From Parietaria judaica (lineage: Eukaryota > Streptophyta > Magnoliopsida > Rosales > Urticaceae), in contig OX940869.1 of the NCBI GenBank assembly GCA_954871525.1, positions 14,253,001 through 14,317,000 of the forward strand: a stretch of DNA of 64,000 bases, read 5' to 3'. Shown here one piece after another: positions 47,875 to 59,310 of the stretch (its first letter is position 1; every line of letters starts with the position of its first letter). The position numbers and the translations under genes are program-made. The notes under the pieces were generated by a model that saw nothing but the letters and a program-made list of their open reading frames with translations, was not told the origin of the DNA and did no database searches.

Positions 47875-48671
47875 TAACAGTGCTAGGGCCCGATCAAGAT
47901 CAAAAGCCCAATATGTGAAGGCTCGTCTCGAGCAGAAAATGCTCCAAAGGGACACGAGTAGAGAGCCCAGAAGATAAAGGACCCGAACAAAGCATAGGGA
48001 CCACATCAGCCCGAAGCAAAAACCCAATACACTTGGCTAAAGCCCAGGCCCGACTAGGCCTGCTGTCCTAAAGCTAAGAAGCTCGTCCCGAGCAGAAACT
48101 ACCATAAAGGGATCCGAGCAGAAGCACACTAAATAGTAAAGCCCGGGCAGACCAAGTCAACAACCTCAATTCAAACCTCCAGAGCCCGACCAGGAAAATA
48201 GCCACGACCAAGATTCAAACTCCCACGACGTTGAGTCAAAGTCCACCACTGCGCGATTCTCTCGAAGCCACTACTAACGTCCACTACCAACGGGCAGAAA
48301 TTGAAGGCCTATAAAAGCAAGAAGACAGCTTTATCACACGCACGCAAGCATTTACTTTGAGAGAAAAGAGTTGGTGAGATTTGTATTTTTTCAGATTGTT
48401 TTCATCTTTTCTTCTGATCATCTCGGAATCGGCTTGTGGTTCTGGTTGATCTCTTTCAAATCAATAAACTTACAGAGGACGTAGTCAACTATCGCATTGG
48501 GACGAACCTCTCTAAAAAACCTCTAGTGTCTTGTTTGTTTCATTTTCCATCCTTTTGTCATTGTCGAAAGTATTGACAATGCGGAGGTCAAGATCCACAA
48601 AGTTCTTAGCATCCTCAAATCGAAATCCCATTCACAAATCGCGTGACTGTTGGTGTGCGAAACCACGTCAA
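47875..48671 (+). mobile_element. LTR or LTR fragment, probably Gypsy (left edge uncertain)
   Basis: A less AT-rich stretch with CTCGT(C/T)(C/T)CGAGCAGAAA repeats (47930, 48090), a TATA-like GCCTATAAAAGC near 48307, AATAAAC near 48463 and an end shared with 3481-3673. This layout fits U3-R-U5 of an LTR in plus orientation. The start is unclear and I see no target duplication, so it may be truncated by the neighbouring solo LTR. Confidence 0.55.
48478..48671 (+). repeat. LTR-derived fragment, copy 2 (partner at 3481-3673)
   Basis: It starts GACGTAGTCAACTATCGCAT and ends GTGTGCGAAACCACGTCAAC, and is nearly collinear with the first copy 45 kb away. Confidence 0.75.
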
Positions 48672-49300
48672 CAACTTCTGTTATGACTGATCACTCCAAT
48701 GCCCCTTGTCACCTTTTTACATGCCCACGTATACCACTTTGTCCTGAATTTGAACATGCTAACCCCGAAGTCGGTGTTTATAACCCTACATTCAGGGTTA
48801 GCGTCTCCAACTTCAGTGTTGTTTTAGTAAACAAACCTTGTATCTTGCATGTGACCATTGTAATCCTACTTTGAGATTAGCATCAACGTCATCGATATTA
48901 ACTATATTGTCAGTGCTGCTAAAATAAGATAACAAATGACATCTGGCGGACTAGTCATAATCGAAACCACTTAAAACATATGGTGACATGAGAAAATTAT
49001 TTTTATAGAATTATGAATATATCGTGAATTTTTGTGTACAAGTAGTTTTGCGTTTATTTACCCTAAAAAAAGTAAAAGAAAGTTTTTATTATTACAGCTG
49101 ATTTACTGTTAAAAGGAATCTACTGTAGACAGTTTAAGATTACATAAATAAATGCCCTTTACTCGTGATACCGTATCATTTTACCCATCGTAGAATCTCA
49201 ATTAAATACTAATTAATCCACACAAACAATTAGATTAATTTTATTTTTGTCCAAAATTAAAAATATCTGATTTTGTTTTAGTAAATTGGGCTTCTACACA
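48672..49300. other. AT-rich spacer
   Basis: I see no gene. A short ORF at 48650-48874 lacks any recognisable feature. Confidence 0.5.
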
Positions 49301-49318
49301 GATCCGGAAAAACACAAA

Positions 49319-49330
49319 GGTGACGTCACC
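49319..49330. promoter_or_regulatory. GGTGACGTCACC palindrome upstream of ProDH (bZIP-type ACGT site)
   Basis: A perfect 12-bp palindrome with a TGACGTCA core lies about 1.06 kb before the ProDH ATG. ProDH genes are known targets of group-S1 bZIP factors under low energy and hypo-osmolarity. The site's use here is inference, and the distance is large. Confidence 0.35.
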
Positions 49331-50271
49331 CAACGGAATCTCCTGGGGGCAACACAAGATTCACTTCAGCCACGCTGGCAGAATCCACCTTCCTCTCTAC
49401 GAGAAAGCTCCACCGTCAATTCACTAAAAGCATAGCGCGTCTCCATCACGCTCGATCCCCGAGCGCGTGAATCTAGCCCCTGATCTCCTCTGTCCTCCGT
49501 TCATCAGCAACTTGCCCTACTTACGCGGGCCCCATTGCAAGCAGCCTTTCCTCCTACTAATTAATTATTAATCAAGTCTTTAGAAGGGTTATTATAGTAA
49601 ATATAATAATTTAATTTTTATCTATAAATATTTGCAGTAAAAATACCTACATGTATTATAAAATTTACGCTTTATATTCTTAATTTTATTATTTGTGGCA
49701 AAAAAATTCAATTATGTAAAAAAGTTTTGACTTAAGTAGTTAAGTTTTTTCGTTAACTCCTTCCGTAAAGTTTCGCGTGACTGTATATTTGATCATGTTT
49801 TCGCTCATATTGATCGCGTTTTTGTATATTTTGACTACGTAACGACAAGATTGAGACACATTGCCTTATTTTTGTATTATAGAACATGTTTGGGCCACTG
49901 GGCGAGAATTTAGTGTTTGTTGTCTAATAGAGATTTAGTGGAAATATTTCATTACTAATTGAATAAAATTTAACATCATTAAAAATATTCACTAGAAAAA
50001 TCCTTTCATCTGCTATAACCAAAGGATATCTTTAAATATAATTTTTTGATATGTCCAAAGACAATGCCAAAATAACTCGTTAATGACCATTTTTAAATAA
50101 TTAATTTCTGCGATAGCCACGAAAATGACAGCTAAATCAAAATACGAATTGTACTACGCAAGGACAAGGTGACAAGCAAGTGGGTATACAATACTTTATT
50201 TTGGCGGTTCAGCAAGACGCAAGTTGTGCTAAAAAGGTCCGAAATGCCCGAAATACCCCTCTAGAATCTAC

Positions 50272-50280
50272 CTATATATT
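50272..50280 (+). promoter_or_regulatory. TATA-box candidate of ProDH
   Basis: CTATATATT lies about 110 bases before the ATG at 50391, followed by an A-rich leader (AGAAAAAGAAAAAAAG) typical of plant 5' leaders. Confidence 0.55.
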
Positions 50281-50390
50281 GATCCCTTTCTTTCACCCAC
50301 AAACCAAATACACAAAACAGAAGAGAGGAAGAAAAAGAAAAAAAGTCTTACAAACACAAAACAGAATATTCAGATTCTCTCTTCCCATTT

Positions 50391-50892
50391 ATGGCAAGCC
50401 GTCTTCCCCGCCAAGCGACCCTCCTCCGGCGACCCCTGACCAGCAGGCTCCTCCACTCCCCGGCCGTCCCCGCGGCCGTCTTCGTCGACAAGCCCCTCGA
50501 CAGCGCCTCCGCCCTCGACCTCGACGACGCCCAGCGCCTCTTCTCCTCCGTCTCCACGCGCCGCCTCCTCCGCGCGTCCGCCAACCTCCACGCGGCGGCG
50601 GTGGGCCCCGCGGTCGACCTGGGCATGCGCGTCATGACGTCGCGCCTCATGGACGTGGAGCCCGTGCGGCGCGCCGTCGTGGGCGCCGTGCGCCACACCT
50701 TCTACGAGCACTTCTGCGCCGGCGAGGACGCCGCCGCCGCGGGCCGCACCGTGATGAAGCTCCGCGAGGAGGGCATGCGCGGCATGCTCGTCTACGCGCT
50801 CGAGTACGCCTCCTCCAACCTCGCCTGCGACCAGAACCTCGCCGCCTTCGTCCGCACCGTCCGATCAACCCGCTCGCTTCCTCCCTCCTCGG

Positions 50893-50929
<37 letters not shown>

Positions 50930-52316
50930 CTTGAATATTATATGGCTGAGAGTCGCGTTTGTATGAGAATTTTGCGGGCAGTGTAGGGCGTGACTCAGTT
51001 ACAGCTGGGAGCTGAGTCAAGCGTGCATGTAAGATATGTGTCGTACAATATTCATGCTTTTGTGGTTGTTCCCACTGGGCTTACCCAAATATTAATATAA
51101 CCGGCCTAAGTACCATAAGTAAATATCTCTCATAAAGTGTCGTGTAGCATCATTTAAAATATACAGGTACTTATGCCGCTAATATCTGTTAAGATAATCG
51201 TGTTGAGGCTCCAATAAAGATGGAGGAGACGCGTGTGAAAAGTGTAGTGATAATATGAGTCTGAAAAGGCCAGTTGTGCATGCAAACAGGTCAGCTTCAT
51301 CATCGTGAAGATAACAGCGATCTGTCCAATGAGCGTTCTGGAGAGGGCGAGCGACTTGCTGAGGTGGCAGCACAAGGACCCTTCGATGAGCCTCCCCTGG
51401 AAGCAGGAGAGCCTCCCGATCTTCGCCAACGCCAGCCCGACGTACCACACGCCCACGCGCCCGGCCCCGCTCAGCCCCGAGGAGGAGCAGGACCTCGAGC
51501 TGGGCGTGGAGCGCCTGCGGCAGCTCTGCCGGGAGTGCGCCGCCGCGGGCGTGCCACTATCGGTGGACGCGGAGCACACGACGGTGCAGCCCGCGATCGA
51601 CCACCTGACGTACGCGGCGGCCGTGGAGAACAACCGCGACGGGGAGGCGGTGGTGTACGGGACGATGCAGGCGTACTTGAAGGACGCGGGGGAGCGGCTG
51701 GCGCTGGCGGCGCAGGCCGCCGACGCGATGGGCGTGCCGGTGGGGTTCAAGGTGGTGCGGGGTGCCTACATGTCGAGCGAGGCCAAGCTCGCGGCCTCGC
51801 TCGGCCACGCCTCGCCCGTGCACGACACGATACAGGACACGCACGACTGCTACAATGGCTGCGTGTCATTCATGCTCGACCGGATCGCCGACCGCCCCGG
51901 CGGCCTCGTCCTAGCCTCCCACAATGTTCACTCAGGTAAGGGTAATTTTGGAATATTATTACAAGAGTGAATCTCTTGCTTTAGAAAAATGGACAGTATA
52001 ATCAACATATAATTAACAATGTGGGGCCCACACAGGCGAATTGGCGGCTAGGAAAGCACAAGAGTTGGGGCTGGAGAAGGTGAAGCGGAGGCTCGAGTTC
52101 GCGCAGCTGTACGGAATGGCGGAGTCGCTCTCGTTCGGGCTCCGGAACGCGGGGTTCCAAGTGAGCAAGTACATGCCCTTCGGCCCCGTGGACATGGTCA
52201 TACCGTATCTCCTCCGCAGGGCCGAGGAGAACCGAGGCCTGCTGTCTGCTTCCACCGCCGACAGACAGCTCATGAGGGACGAGCTGAAGAGGAGACTGAA
52301 AGCGGCGATCTTCTGA
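50391..52316 (+). CDS. ProDH: proline dehydrogenase, mitochondrial
   Basis: Exons 50391-50891, 51290-51935 and 52036-52316 (TGA 52314-52316) join in phase to 475 residues, close to the ~499 of Arabidopsis ProDH1. The enzyme oxidises proline to pyrroline-5-carboxylate with FAD at the inner mitochondrial membrane. The Arg-rich start (MASRLPRQATLLRRPLTSRL) is a good mitochondrial presequence. The barrel motifs are present: VKITAICPMSVLERASDLLRW, DAEHTTVQPAIDHL, VVRGAYMSSEAKLAASLG, SPVHDTIQDTHDCYNGC, EFAQLYGMAESLSFGL, SKYMPFGPV and the substrate-binding PYLLRRAEENRG. No lesion is seen. The exons are extremely GC-rich at third positions, unlike the other two host genes here. Intron 1 starts with a (TA)n run directly at the donor. 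Confidence 0.95.
50893..50927. repeat. (TA)n microsatellite at the intron 1 donor of ProDH
   Basis: About 16 TA units follow immediately after the donor G|GTAATATA, so the splice donor itself lies at the edge of a length-variable repeat. Confidence 0.9.
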
Positions 52317-53165
52317 ACGTTGCGTTCGTCGCCGATTCGCGACGGAGTCGTTGTACAGTTAGGATAGATTGTGTTCGTGGCGAATTTCCTCTCTTCTTAA
52401 ATAATGTAAATTAGTTGTGCCTAGCTTGTCAATTTGACTCATGTGCTTAATGGAAAGTGTTTGTATTGTTCTTTAGTGTTTCTAGTGCAATCCATTTCGC
52501 AATTAAGCAATGAAATATTGGTTAGATAATCTAGATTTTCAGGTCATTATGTTGGATGTGATAATTAGGCAAAGACTCATAAGGGCATTCTTGTCAATTT
52601 TGTTGTAGATTATTCATGTTATAATAACATATTTTTAAGAAATAATACATATAAAATGGTTGTCGGGTTTACCGAGCTCTCATTTTTCGCATTATCTGAA
52701 AAAGAGTTTTCCGTGTGTTCACTTTAAAAACGCGCCGGAACTTCTAAAACTTTGTTACACGAAAAATCACATGACTCGAAAGTCAAAATAAAATTTGACC
52801 ACCAAATTGTAACAAAGCAAATACCATAGATTTTTATTCATATGTATTGGTTAAACATTTTCAGTTAAATGAAATTTGTACTTGTCCAACATATTCTTCA
52901 TATTAGAATTTGACATTGATAAATGATTTTTCTCAATTGCTTAGTGAAATATATACTTCACAAAATATCTTTTGTGGGAAATATCTTTTGTGGGACATAA
53001 ATCACGTATTTTTTATAGTAAGATTTGAAAACATGGTAGGGTAAATCATGCCATATGATCTTCATATAAAAATATTGAAATTCGAGGACATGATTTCTTG
53101 TACTATGAATGATGCCTTACGTGACTTACCTACACACATGAGAGTGGTAGGTGGGATCCACCTAA
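52317..53165. other. 3' flank of ProDH
   Basis: AT-rich; AATAATG near 52402 and AATGAAATATT near 52508 could serve polyadenylation. Nothing else is visible. Confidence 0.5.
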
Positions 53166-53174
53166 TTTTATTAA

Positions 53175-54204
53175 GGGAAAATATCGGCGAAAGTCTCTAA
53201 TTCTGTATATATATATTGCAGTTAAGTCCCTATACTCAAATTTTAGTGGTAAAAGTCCCTACCGTTAAAATCTTGTTGCACATCAGTCCTCTTGCCGTTA
53301 TCATCTCGTTAAGTGCCATGTTGGCTGCATACGTGTCAACCATGTCACCAAATGGGTCCACCTTGCATGTGCTTCCTTATATACACATTATTAAATTAAA
53401 TAATTTATATATAAGAAGGATATTCAAGGTAAAATTATAAGTAAAAAAAACTCAAGAGTTTAAGGCATAAGTACAAAAAAAAATACTAAAAAAAACTCTA
53501 AACCGTTAAATCCACGTGTTACGGTGATATTAAGTCACAATTTTAGTGGATCCCACCATTTTGAAAATTCTTGTAGTTTTTTTTTTATTTCTTTGCGATC
53601 TAATAATGTCGTTTATATATATTTTCATTTTCTTTCTTGCAATTGTGTAATTAACGTTAATTATTAGATCTAATAAACGACATTATTAGATCGCAATACC
53701 ACGTCAATTACAGAATTTCAAGAAAGAAAATGAAAATAGATATAAACGATATTATTAGATCGTAAAATAAAAAAATAAAAAATAAAAACAACAAGAATTT
53801 TCAAAATGGTGGGATCCACTAAAATTGTGACTTAATATCACCGCAACACGTGGATTTAACGGTTTAGAGTTTTTTTTTTTAGTATTTTTTTTTTTGTACT
53901 TATGCCTTAAACTCTTGAGTTTTTTTTACTTATAATTTTACCTTGAATATCCTTCTTATATATAAATTATTTAATTTAATTATGTGTACATAAAGAAGCA
54001 CATGCAAGGTGTACCCAAGGTGGACCCATTTGGTTACATGGATGACACATATGTAGCTAATGTGGCACTTACCGAGATGATAACGGCAGGAGGACCAATG
54101 TGCAACAATATTCTAACGGTAAGGACTTTTACCATCAAATTTTGAGTATAAAGACTTAACTGCAATAATTATGCAGAGTCAGGGACTTTCGCCGCTATTT
54201 TCCC
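53175..54204. mobile_element. palindromic MULE-like foldback element, 1030 bp, 9-bp TSD
   Basis: The left arm GGGAAAATATCGGCGAAAGTC... (53175 to ~53660) is followed, after a few bases, by its nearly perfect inverted copy ending at 54204 (...CTTTCGCCGCTATTTTCCC). TTTTATTAA flanks it at 53166-53174 and 54205-54213; nine bases is the Mutator/MULE signature. There is no ORF of substance. If transcribed it would form one hairpin of about 500 bp. Confidence 0.93.
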
Positions 54205-54213
54205 TTTTATTAA

Positions 54214-55880
54214 TAAAGTATTTAAAAAAATAATTTATTAATTCATTAAATAATAAATCGATTAAATAATATTTATTAATTATGTATGACTTTGACTTAG
54301 ATTAATACAGTTAATTAGTTATGATTTCATTAATTATATTTTCATTCGATAAATTAATAATTTCGATAATATAATAAAATTATCATGTCTAAATAATATT
54401 AATTAAAAATTTACTGTACAAATTAAAAAAAAAACACTTTTTTTTTTAATTCTAATTCTAATTTTGAAATAAATATAGATCAGACTATTCAAATTAATTA
54501 TTATATTTTATTAAATATGTAAAAAAATGAAATGAAATAATATAAATTTTAATTCATCGTTTAAATTTGAATTTTCAAGTTGCTTCTTTCTACTTTGTTA
54601 GTGTCTATATCAAAGTTATTAATATTTAAAGCTTTTATTGGTCTAAATAATATAAATTAAAATTTTACTGTATAAATAAAAAAATTCACATTTTATAATT
54701 TGAATTATAATTTTGAAATTAAATAATATAAATTAAAATAATCTAAAGTTTGATTCACGAATACATTTGGTTCAGTTTTGTTTCCTAATTCGACTTCTGA
54801 AAGTGGTCAAACCGGAAACAAATTTCTAAATTTTGACCACATTGACAACGTGGGATCCCACTTCATCTTATCAATAATAATAAAAATAAAAAAATAAAAA
54901 ATAAATAAAAACAAGCTTTCGTCTTGGAAACTCAAGTGGTGAATTCTTTGGAAATACCCCAAAAATAAAATTCAACATTTAAATTTGAACTTTCAAGCTG
55001 CTTCTTTCTTCTGTCTGTCTATATCAAGTTATTAATATTTAAAGCTTTTATTGGTTGGTTGTGATAAGAAATGATGGTGGAATGACGTGGAAAGTCTTCG
55101 CAATAAATACCAAATCTTGCGTGACTCAGAAACTACGAAGCTTCAACGCGTGATTTAAATCTCATTGGATGAGTGTTAAAAGTCAGAAGTTTCTGTATAT
55201 TTGTCACATGATTTTACTAGCCAATGCATGGAAATTTGTTTTTTTTATGAATTATTATGAGTTGGAAGATAAATATGCATATGCTTCATCCACGGCGATG
55301 TCTAGTCATTCATGCCATGCGTGTTATTATATATATACGCATATATATATTGGGAAATGAATATTCTAAGCATAAAAAGAAAGGGACTCTCTCAAAAAAA
55401 AAAAAAAAAGCCATGTGAGAAATCTACAAGAGCTCCACGTGTCACTGCGTCAGTAATCAAGAAGCAATCAGGGGCATGAAAGATTATGGCAATTATTTGT
55501 TAGGGAAATATCGATTGTTGATATACTTTTTTCATAAACAACAATAATGATAATTTAGTTTTACAAAATAAAATATAATTAATGATTATTCAGCTATTAG
55601 AGTAATTCATAGGAATGTTTTAGAGAGCACATATTGCAAACGGCAAACAAGTTCAATGTATGATTTTATCAAAATTGGTACGAGTGTGGTTTTAGAATTT
55701 TGGAAAAATTTAATAATCGATATTGATTGTGTTGGTCTAATTTTGTAGGTGTACAATGTACTGACATAATTCTCGTAAGAAAAATATAAACCTTACTTAA
55801 ATTTGTGATTGTACAATCTCAACCTGCCAAAAACTACATTTCAAATTTCTTTCTTTTCTAAATTGAAAACTAGATGTCGG
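54214..55880. other. AT-rich spacer with a ~90-bp duplication
   Basis: The spacer is very AT-rich. A piece of about 90 bases (TTTAAATTTGAA...AAGCTTTTATTGGT) at about 54560-54645 recurs at about 54977-55055 with small differences. An A-run lies at 55396-55409. No gene is visible. Confidence 0.55.
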
Positions 55881-55889
55881 TTTAATTAT

Positions 55890-56357
55890 GTGTTAATGAC
55901 GGCGAAAATACCCAGAGTTTGGTCAAAGAACCCCTCGTGTACCCAAAGTTTAAAAGTGATGGCAAAAATACTCAAAGTCACATTTGGGGAGTTGACCACT
56001 CCATTTTCGTAACGCCGTTAAATTACCCGTTAACTCTGGCCACATGGACAAACGTGGGTTGCTGACATAACAATTTTTGCCACATGAACGAGCCCACATC
56101 AACCTCGTTTATGACAAAACAATGAATTAAACCCCTAATTAATACTATATAATACAACTAATGAAACTCCTTATGATTACAGTTAACAAAACAAATTTGT
56201 CCACGTAGCCAGAGTTAATGGATAAGTTAACAATGTTACGAGAATGGAGTGCTCAACTCCTCAAATGTAACTTTGGGTATTTTCACCACCACTTTTAAAC
56301 TTTAGGTACACGAGGGGTTCTTGACCAAACTTTGGGTATTTTCACCGTCATTAACCC
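55890..56357. mobile_element. MULE-like foldback element, 468 bp, 9-bp TSD
   Basis: The ends GTGTTAATGACGGCGAAAAT and its inverted partner (GGGTTAATGACGGTGAAAAT on the minus strand) begin arms of roughly 170 bases each. Flanks TTTAATTAT (55881-55889) and TTTAATTAA (56358-56366) agree at eight of nine bases. Non-coding. Confidence 0.87.
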
Positions 56358-56366
56358 TTTAATTAA

Positions 56367-56950
56367 TGATAAATAAAACAAATGTTTTTATAAAAATTGA
56401 ACCAAAAGCCGCCTTTGTATTTCCTCTCAAACTCTTCGACATTTGTGTCTTATCTTCTTCATACAAAGCCCATTAACACTTCTCTTAACTTATCTCATGA
56501 CTAAGCCCATTTCCTCGTATTGAGTTGATGTTTGCTGCCTTGCATGCAAGTCATCAGTAATATTTCTAGATTATATTTGCAAAACTGCTTGATATTTTTA
56601 TTGAGTATAATGAATTATATTTTTCTGATCTATTGAAAAGAGAACAAATAAAAAAAAGGTGAAATTGCTGTTATCATTCTTTGTAGTTCATCGATTTTTA
56701 TTGAGCTTCAGCTGCGAAATCTTTTTACTACTTCTTCTAACTATGTCGAAAATCAAAATTTTGGTTTGCGCTATAATATAGTCAACATTCAGATTTTGGT
56801 TTGCGCCACAGTATAGTCAACATTAGGATCTTCGATCGTGAAATATAGAAAATATTAGCCTTTTGCTGCAAGAAATTGAAATATGAGTGTTAAGGTACGA
56901 TTTCGTCTACGATAATTTATAGTTACTACGAAATCTATCTCTATCGTTCA
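56367..56950. other. AT-rich spacer
   Basis: A phrase of about 25 bases containing TTTTGGTTTGCGC occurs twice near 56758 and 56794. I see no gene. Confidence 0.5.
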
Positions 56951-57079
56951 AAGATTTGGGCCATATTCATCAAAGGCCTAACATCCATTCAAGCCCAGGA
57001 AACATGCCACGACACAGCTTCATCGATGAAGACCATTGTCAACAAACAGTAAAAGATAGCCGATTGACGACGACGGTTG

Positions 57080-57205
57080 ACATTCATACGGACCAGAGAG
57101 ACACGGTGTTATGTCTTCTGTTTGTGGATAACTTAGAGAGACACGGTGTTATGTCTTTTGTTTGTGGATAACTTGCAGAGAACAACTTTGGAATGGTTCG
57201 ACGAA
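57080..57205 (+). pseudogene. small Gypsy gag remnant with a 40-bp tandem duplication
   Basis: The product stretch CLLFVDNLQRTTLEWFDEA is recognisably the gag core phrase also seen at about 39300 in the outer element. A 40-bp unit (AGAGAGACACGGTGTTATGT...) is present twice, at 57095-57134 and 57135-57174, breaking the frame. No other part of a retroelement is nearby. Confidence 0.5.
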
Positions 57206-57380
57206 GCAAAGGTACGAGCCTATAGAACAGATCTTGTTCAATGTAAGCGGTCGATGTGGGACGTGCTTCTGTCAACAACACTGTCTTCTAGTCTAGATTG
57301 GGCTTTTGATTCTGGATTGGGCTTTTATGAATATAAACATTGTCTTAATAAATGATAAATTTTGATTAAAATAAAAATAA

Positions 57381-57628
57381 GGGTTAATTGCAGCAATAAT
57401 GCACAATTTTTAGTCAATAGAGTTTTAGGTCCCCCAACCTTTCAAAGTGTGGGAAAAAAATACACAATGTCTGTTGAATGTAAAATCCGTTGGTCCTTCC
57501 GTTAGGGATGTTAAACTCTGCCGATGTTACATTCAATAAACGTTGTGTATTTTTTCCCACACTTTGAAAGGTTGGGGACCTAAAACCCATGCTGACCAAA
57601 GGTTGTGCATTATTGCCGCAATTAGCCC
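57381..57628. mobile_element. MULE-like foldback element, 248 bp, 9-bp TSD
   Basis: The arms start GGGTTAATTGCAGCAATAAT and, inverted, GGGCTAATTGCGGCAATAAT, each about 110 bases. TAAAAATAA flanks at 57372-57380 and 57629-57637 are identical. Non-coding. Confidence 0.92.
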
Positions 57629-57700
57629 TAAAAATAAATAGAACGCATGAGCATGAGTCATACTCGTTATTTCATATAGAAAAAAAAAATCTACTAGGCC

Positions 57701-57934
57701 CAATGACGGACCTACGTTAAGCTCAAACATGGCCAACGCCCCTGTGAGAAGAAAAAAAAATGTATAGTATAAGCCCATATATTTTAATATTTTTTTAAAT
57801 AAGAGGTCCAAGTGGCCCCCCATTACCTCACCTTCTTTTCCAAAGCCATCGTTTCCCCCTTTGTTTTTACTCTGAGATTTTAATATTAAAAAATTTATAG
57901 CCCCCCTAACTTGAAATTGCTAGTTCCGTCGCTG
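57701..57934. mobile_element. hAT-type MITE, 234 bp, 8-bp TSD
   Basis: The ends CAATGACGGACC and, inverted, CAGCGACGGAAC are flanked by ACTAGGCC at 57693-57700 and 57935-57942. It is non-coding and related in style to the hAT MITE at 29812. Confidence 0.85.
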
Positions 57935-58313
57935 ACTAGGCCAATATTATTATTTGTTGCTGTAGCTTTTTATATATATATATATATTATTATTATTATA
58001 AAGAATCACAGTAGTTTTATTCATCTCTTCCTTAAGTCATATTTTTTTTAAATTAATTTACTATTAATTTTTCATTGATATCGCCGATTTATCTTCGGTA
58101 TGCGGTTTTCGGTCGTCATATTATCACTCGTATGTTGTATTTCTTTTAAACGTCAGGACTGAGTTTACCAATGACAATATTAGTCATGACTTTTATCTCT
58201 TTCAAAACAAAAAAATCATAAATAGTTTTTCTAAGACAAAGGACTTCTCTCGGTGCGAATTGTGACGTATATTATTATTATTATTATTATTATTTTTATT
58301 TTTTTTTTGGTAA

Positions 58314-58415
58314 GATTGGTATTTCGTTAAGAGGTTTTTAATCCGGATCTGGATTCGGATTTTAAAATCGGATACGGATTTTTATCCGGTTTCCGAATTT
58401 TAGTTACAGCCCTAA
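58314..58415 (-). repeat. hAT-like terminal fragment (CCGGAT-rich)
   Basis: On the minus strand it starts AGGGCTGTAACTAAAATTCGG and continues with repeated CGGAT words, a typical subterminal pattern of hAT elements. I see no second end. Confidence 0.35.
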
Positions 58416-58429
58416 GTATTAACAATGGA

Positions 58430-59300
58430 CTCAAAGACGAGCCAAGGAGCAGTATAAAATTTAACATGTAACATTTAATGTATGTAACGTAACATGTAAG
58501 ATGTAATTACACTGCATCAAAGTTTGAAAACTTTGTTCACTTACTTTGCAGTGGGGACTTCATTTATGCCGACCCGAGTACGTGATGGCTGCGGGTCACA
58601 ATCATAGATCAATAGTTTGGCAGGTCATATTTGGTTAATCTATCTCAAATTAAAATAATAATAATAATATGAGGATCGTATCAAGAGAAGATCCAAGCTA
58701 ATATTATGCTTCTATTTCAACAAGGGCTAGTTCAGTGGTTGATTGAGTATCTAAACTTGTATTAGGTCAGGGTTCAATAAAAAATTACTGCATTTATTCT
58801 TCGGGCGCAGATGTGCTTCTTATTTCATCTAGGGCTCATCGCATTATATTTTCGGAGATTGCTAATTTATATTTGTTTTTCTCACTTGCTACTAGATGCG
58901 GATTGCAGAGGATTATTCTCACTGTGAATTTATAAGTATGAGCTATACCGCACATCTCTTCATAAATATTGTATCTGTTAATCATGTACATCTATTTTTG
59001 CTGAATTTATCTGATTTTCTTGCAATGCACACTTATCCTATAGTGCCTGCTTTTCGACACGTAATTGATGTCATGTGCCCCTGGTTGTCCGAAGCTTTCA
59101 CAAATCCCGCAAAGATTTCACAGCAAATATCAGAAGTGCAATTTATAAACCCGGCCATACGATGAGGGGCGTTCCTCGCCGTAGAAAGCTTCGTAAGTGG
59201 CGACTCTCGTCTTTGATTCTGATTCAGGCAGCCTCAGCTCTTCCATAAACCCCCGAGTCATCTTTACAAAATTGTCCAGTCACTTCTGTTCATTTACACA
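58430..59300. other. unassigned spacer
   Basis: Mixed composition; the ORF at 58896-59165 has no recognisable feature. Nothing supported. Confidence 0.4.
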
Positions 59301-59310
59301 GGAAGAAAAG

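Noticed and set aside
50180..50986. 268-codon Arg/Pro-rich frame over ProDH exon 1
   Set aside because: It is the +1 frame of a GC-rich exon and includes the TA intron repeat; the ProDH frame explains the sequence completely.
51154..51939. Long sense and antisense frames over ProDH exon 2
   Set aside because: These are shadows of very GC-rich coding sequence; none has a recognisable domain.
57533..57823. Minus-strand hydrophobic 96-codon frame resembling a membrane protein
   Set aside because: It runs across the ends of two separately bounded elements (MULE foldback and hAT MITE) and uses their T-rich repeats, so it cannot be one old gene.
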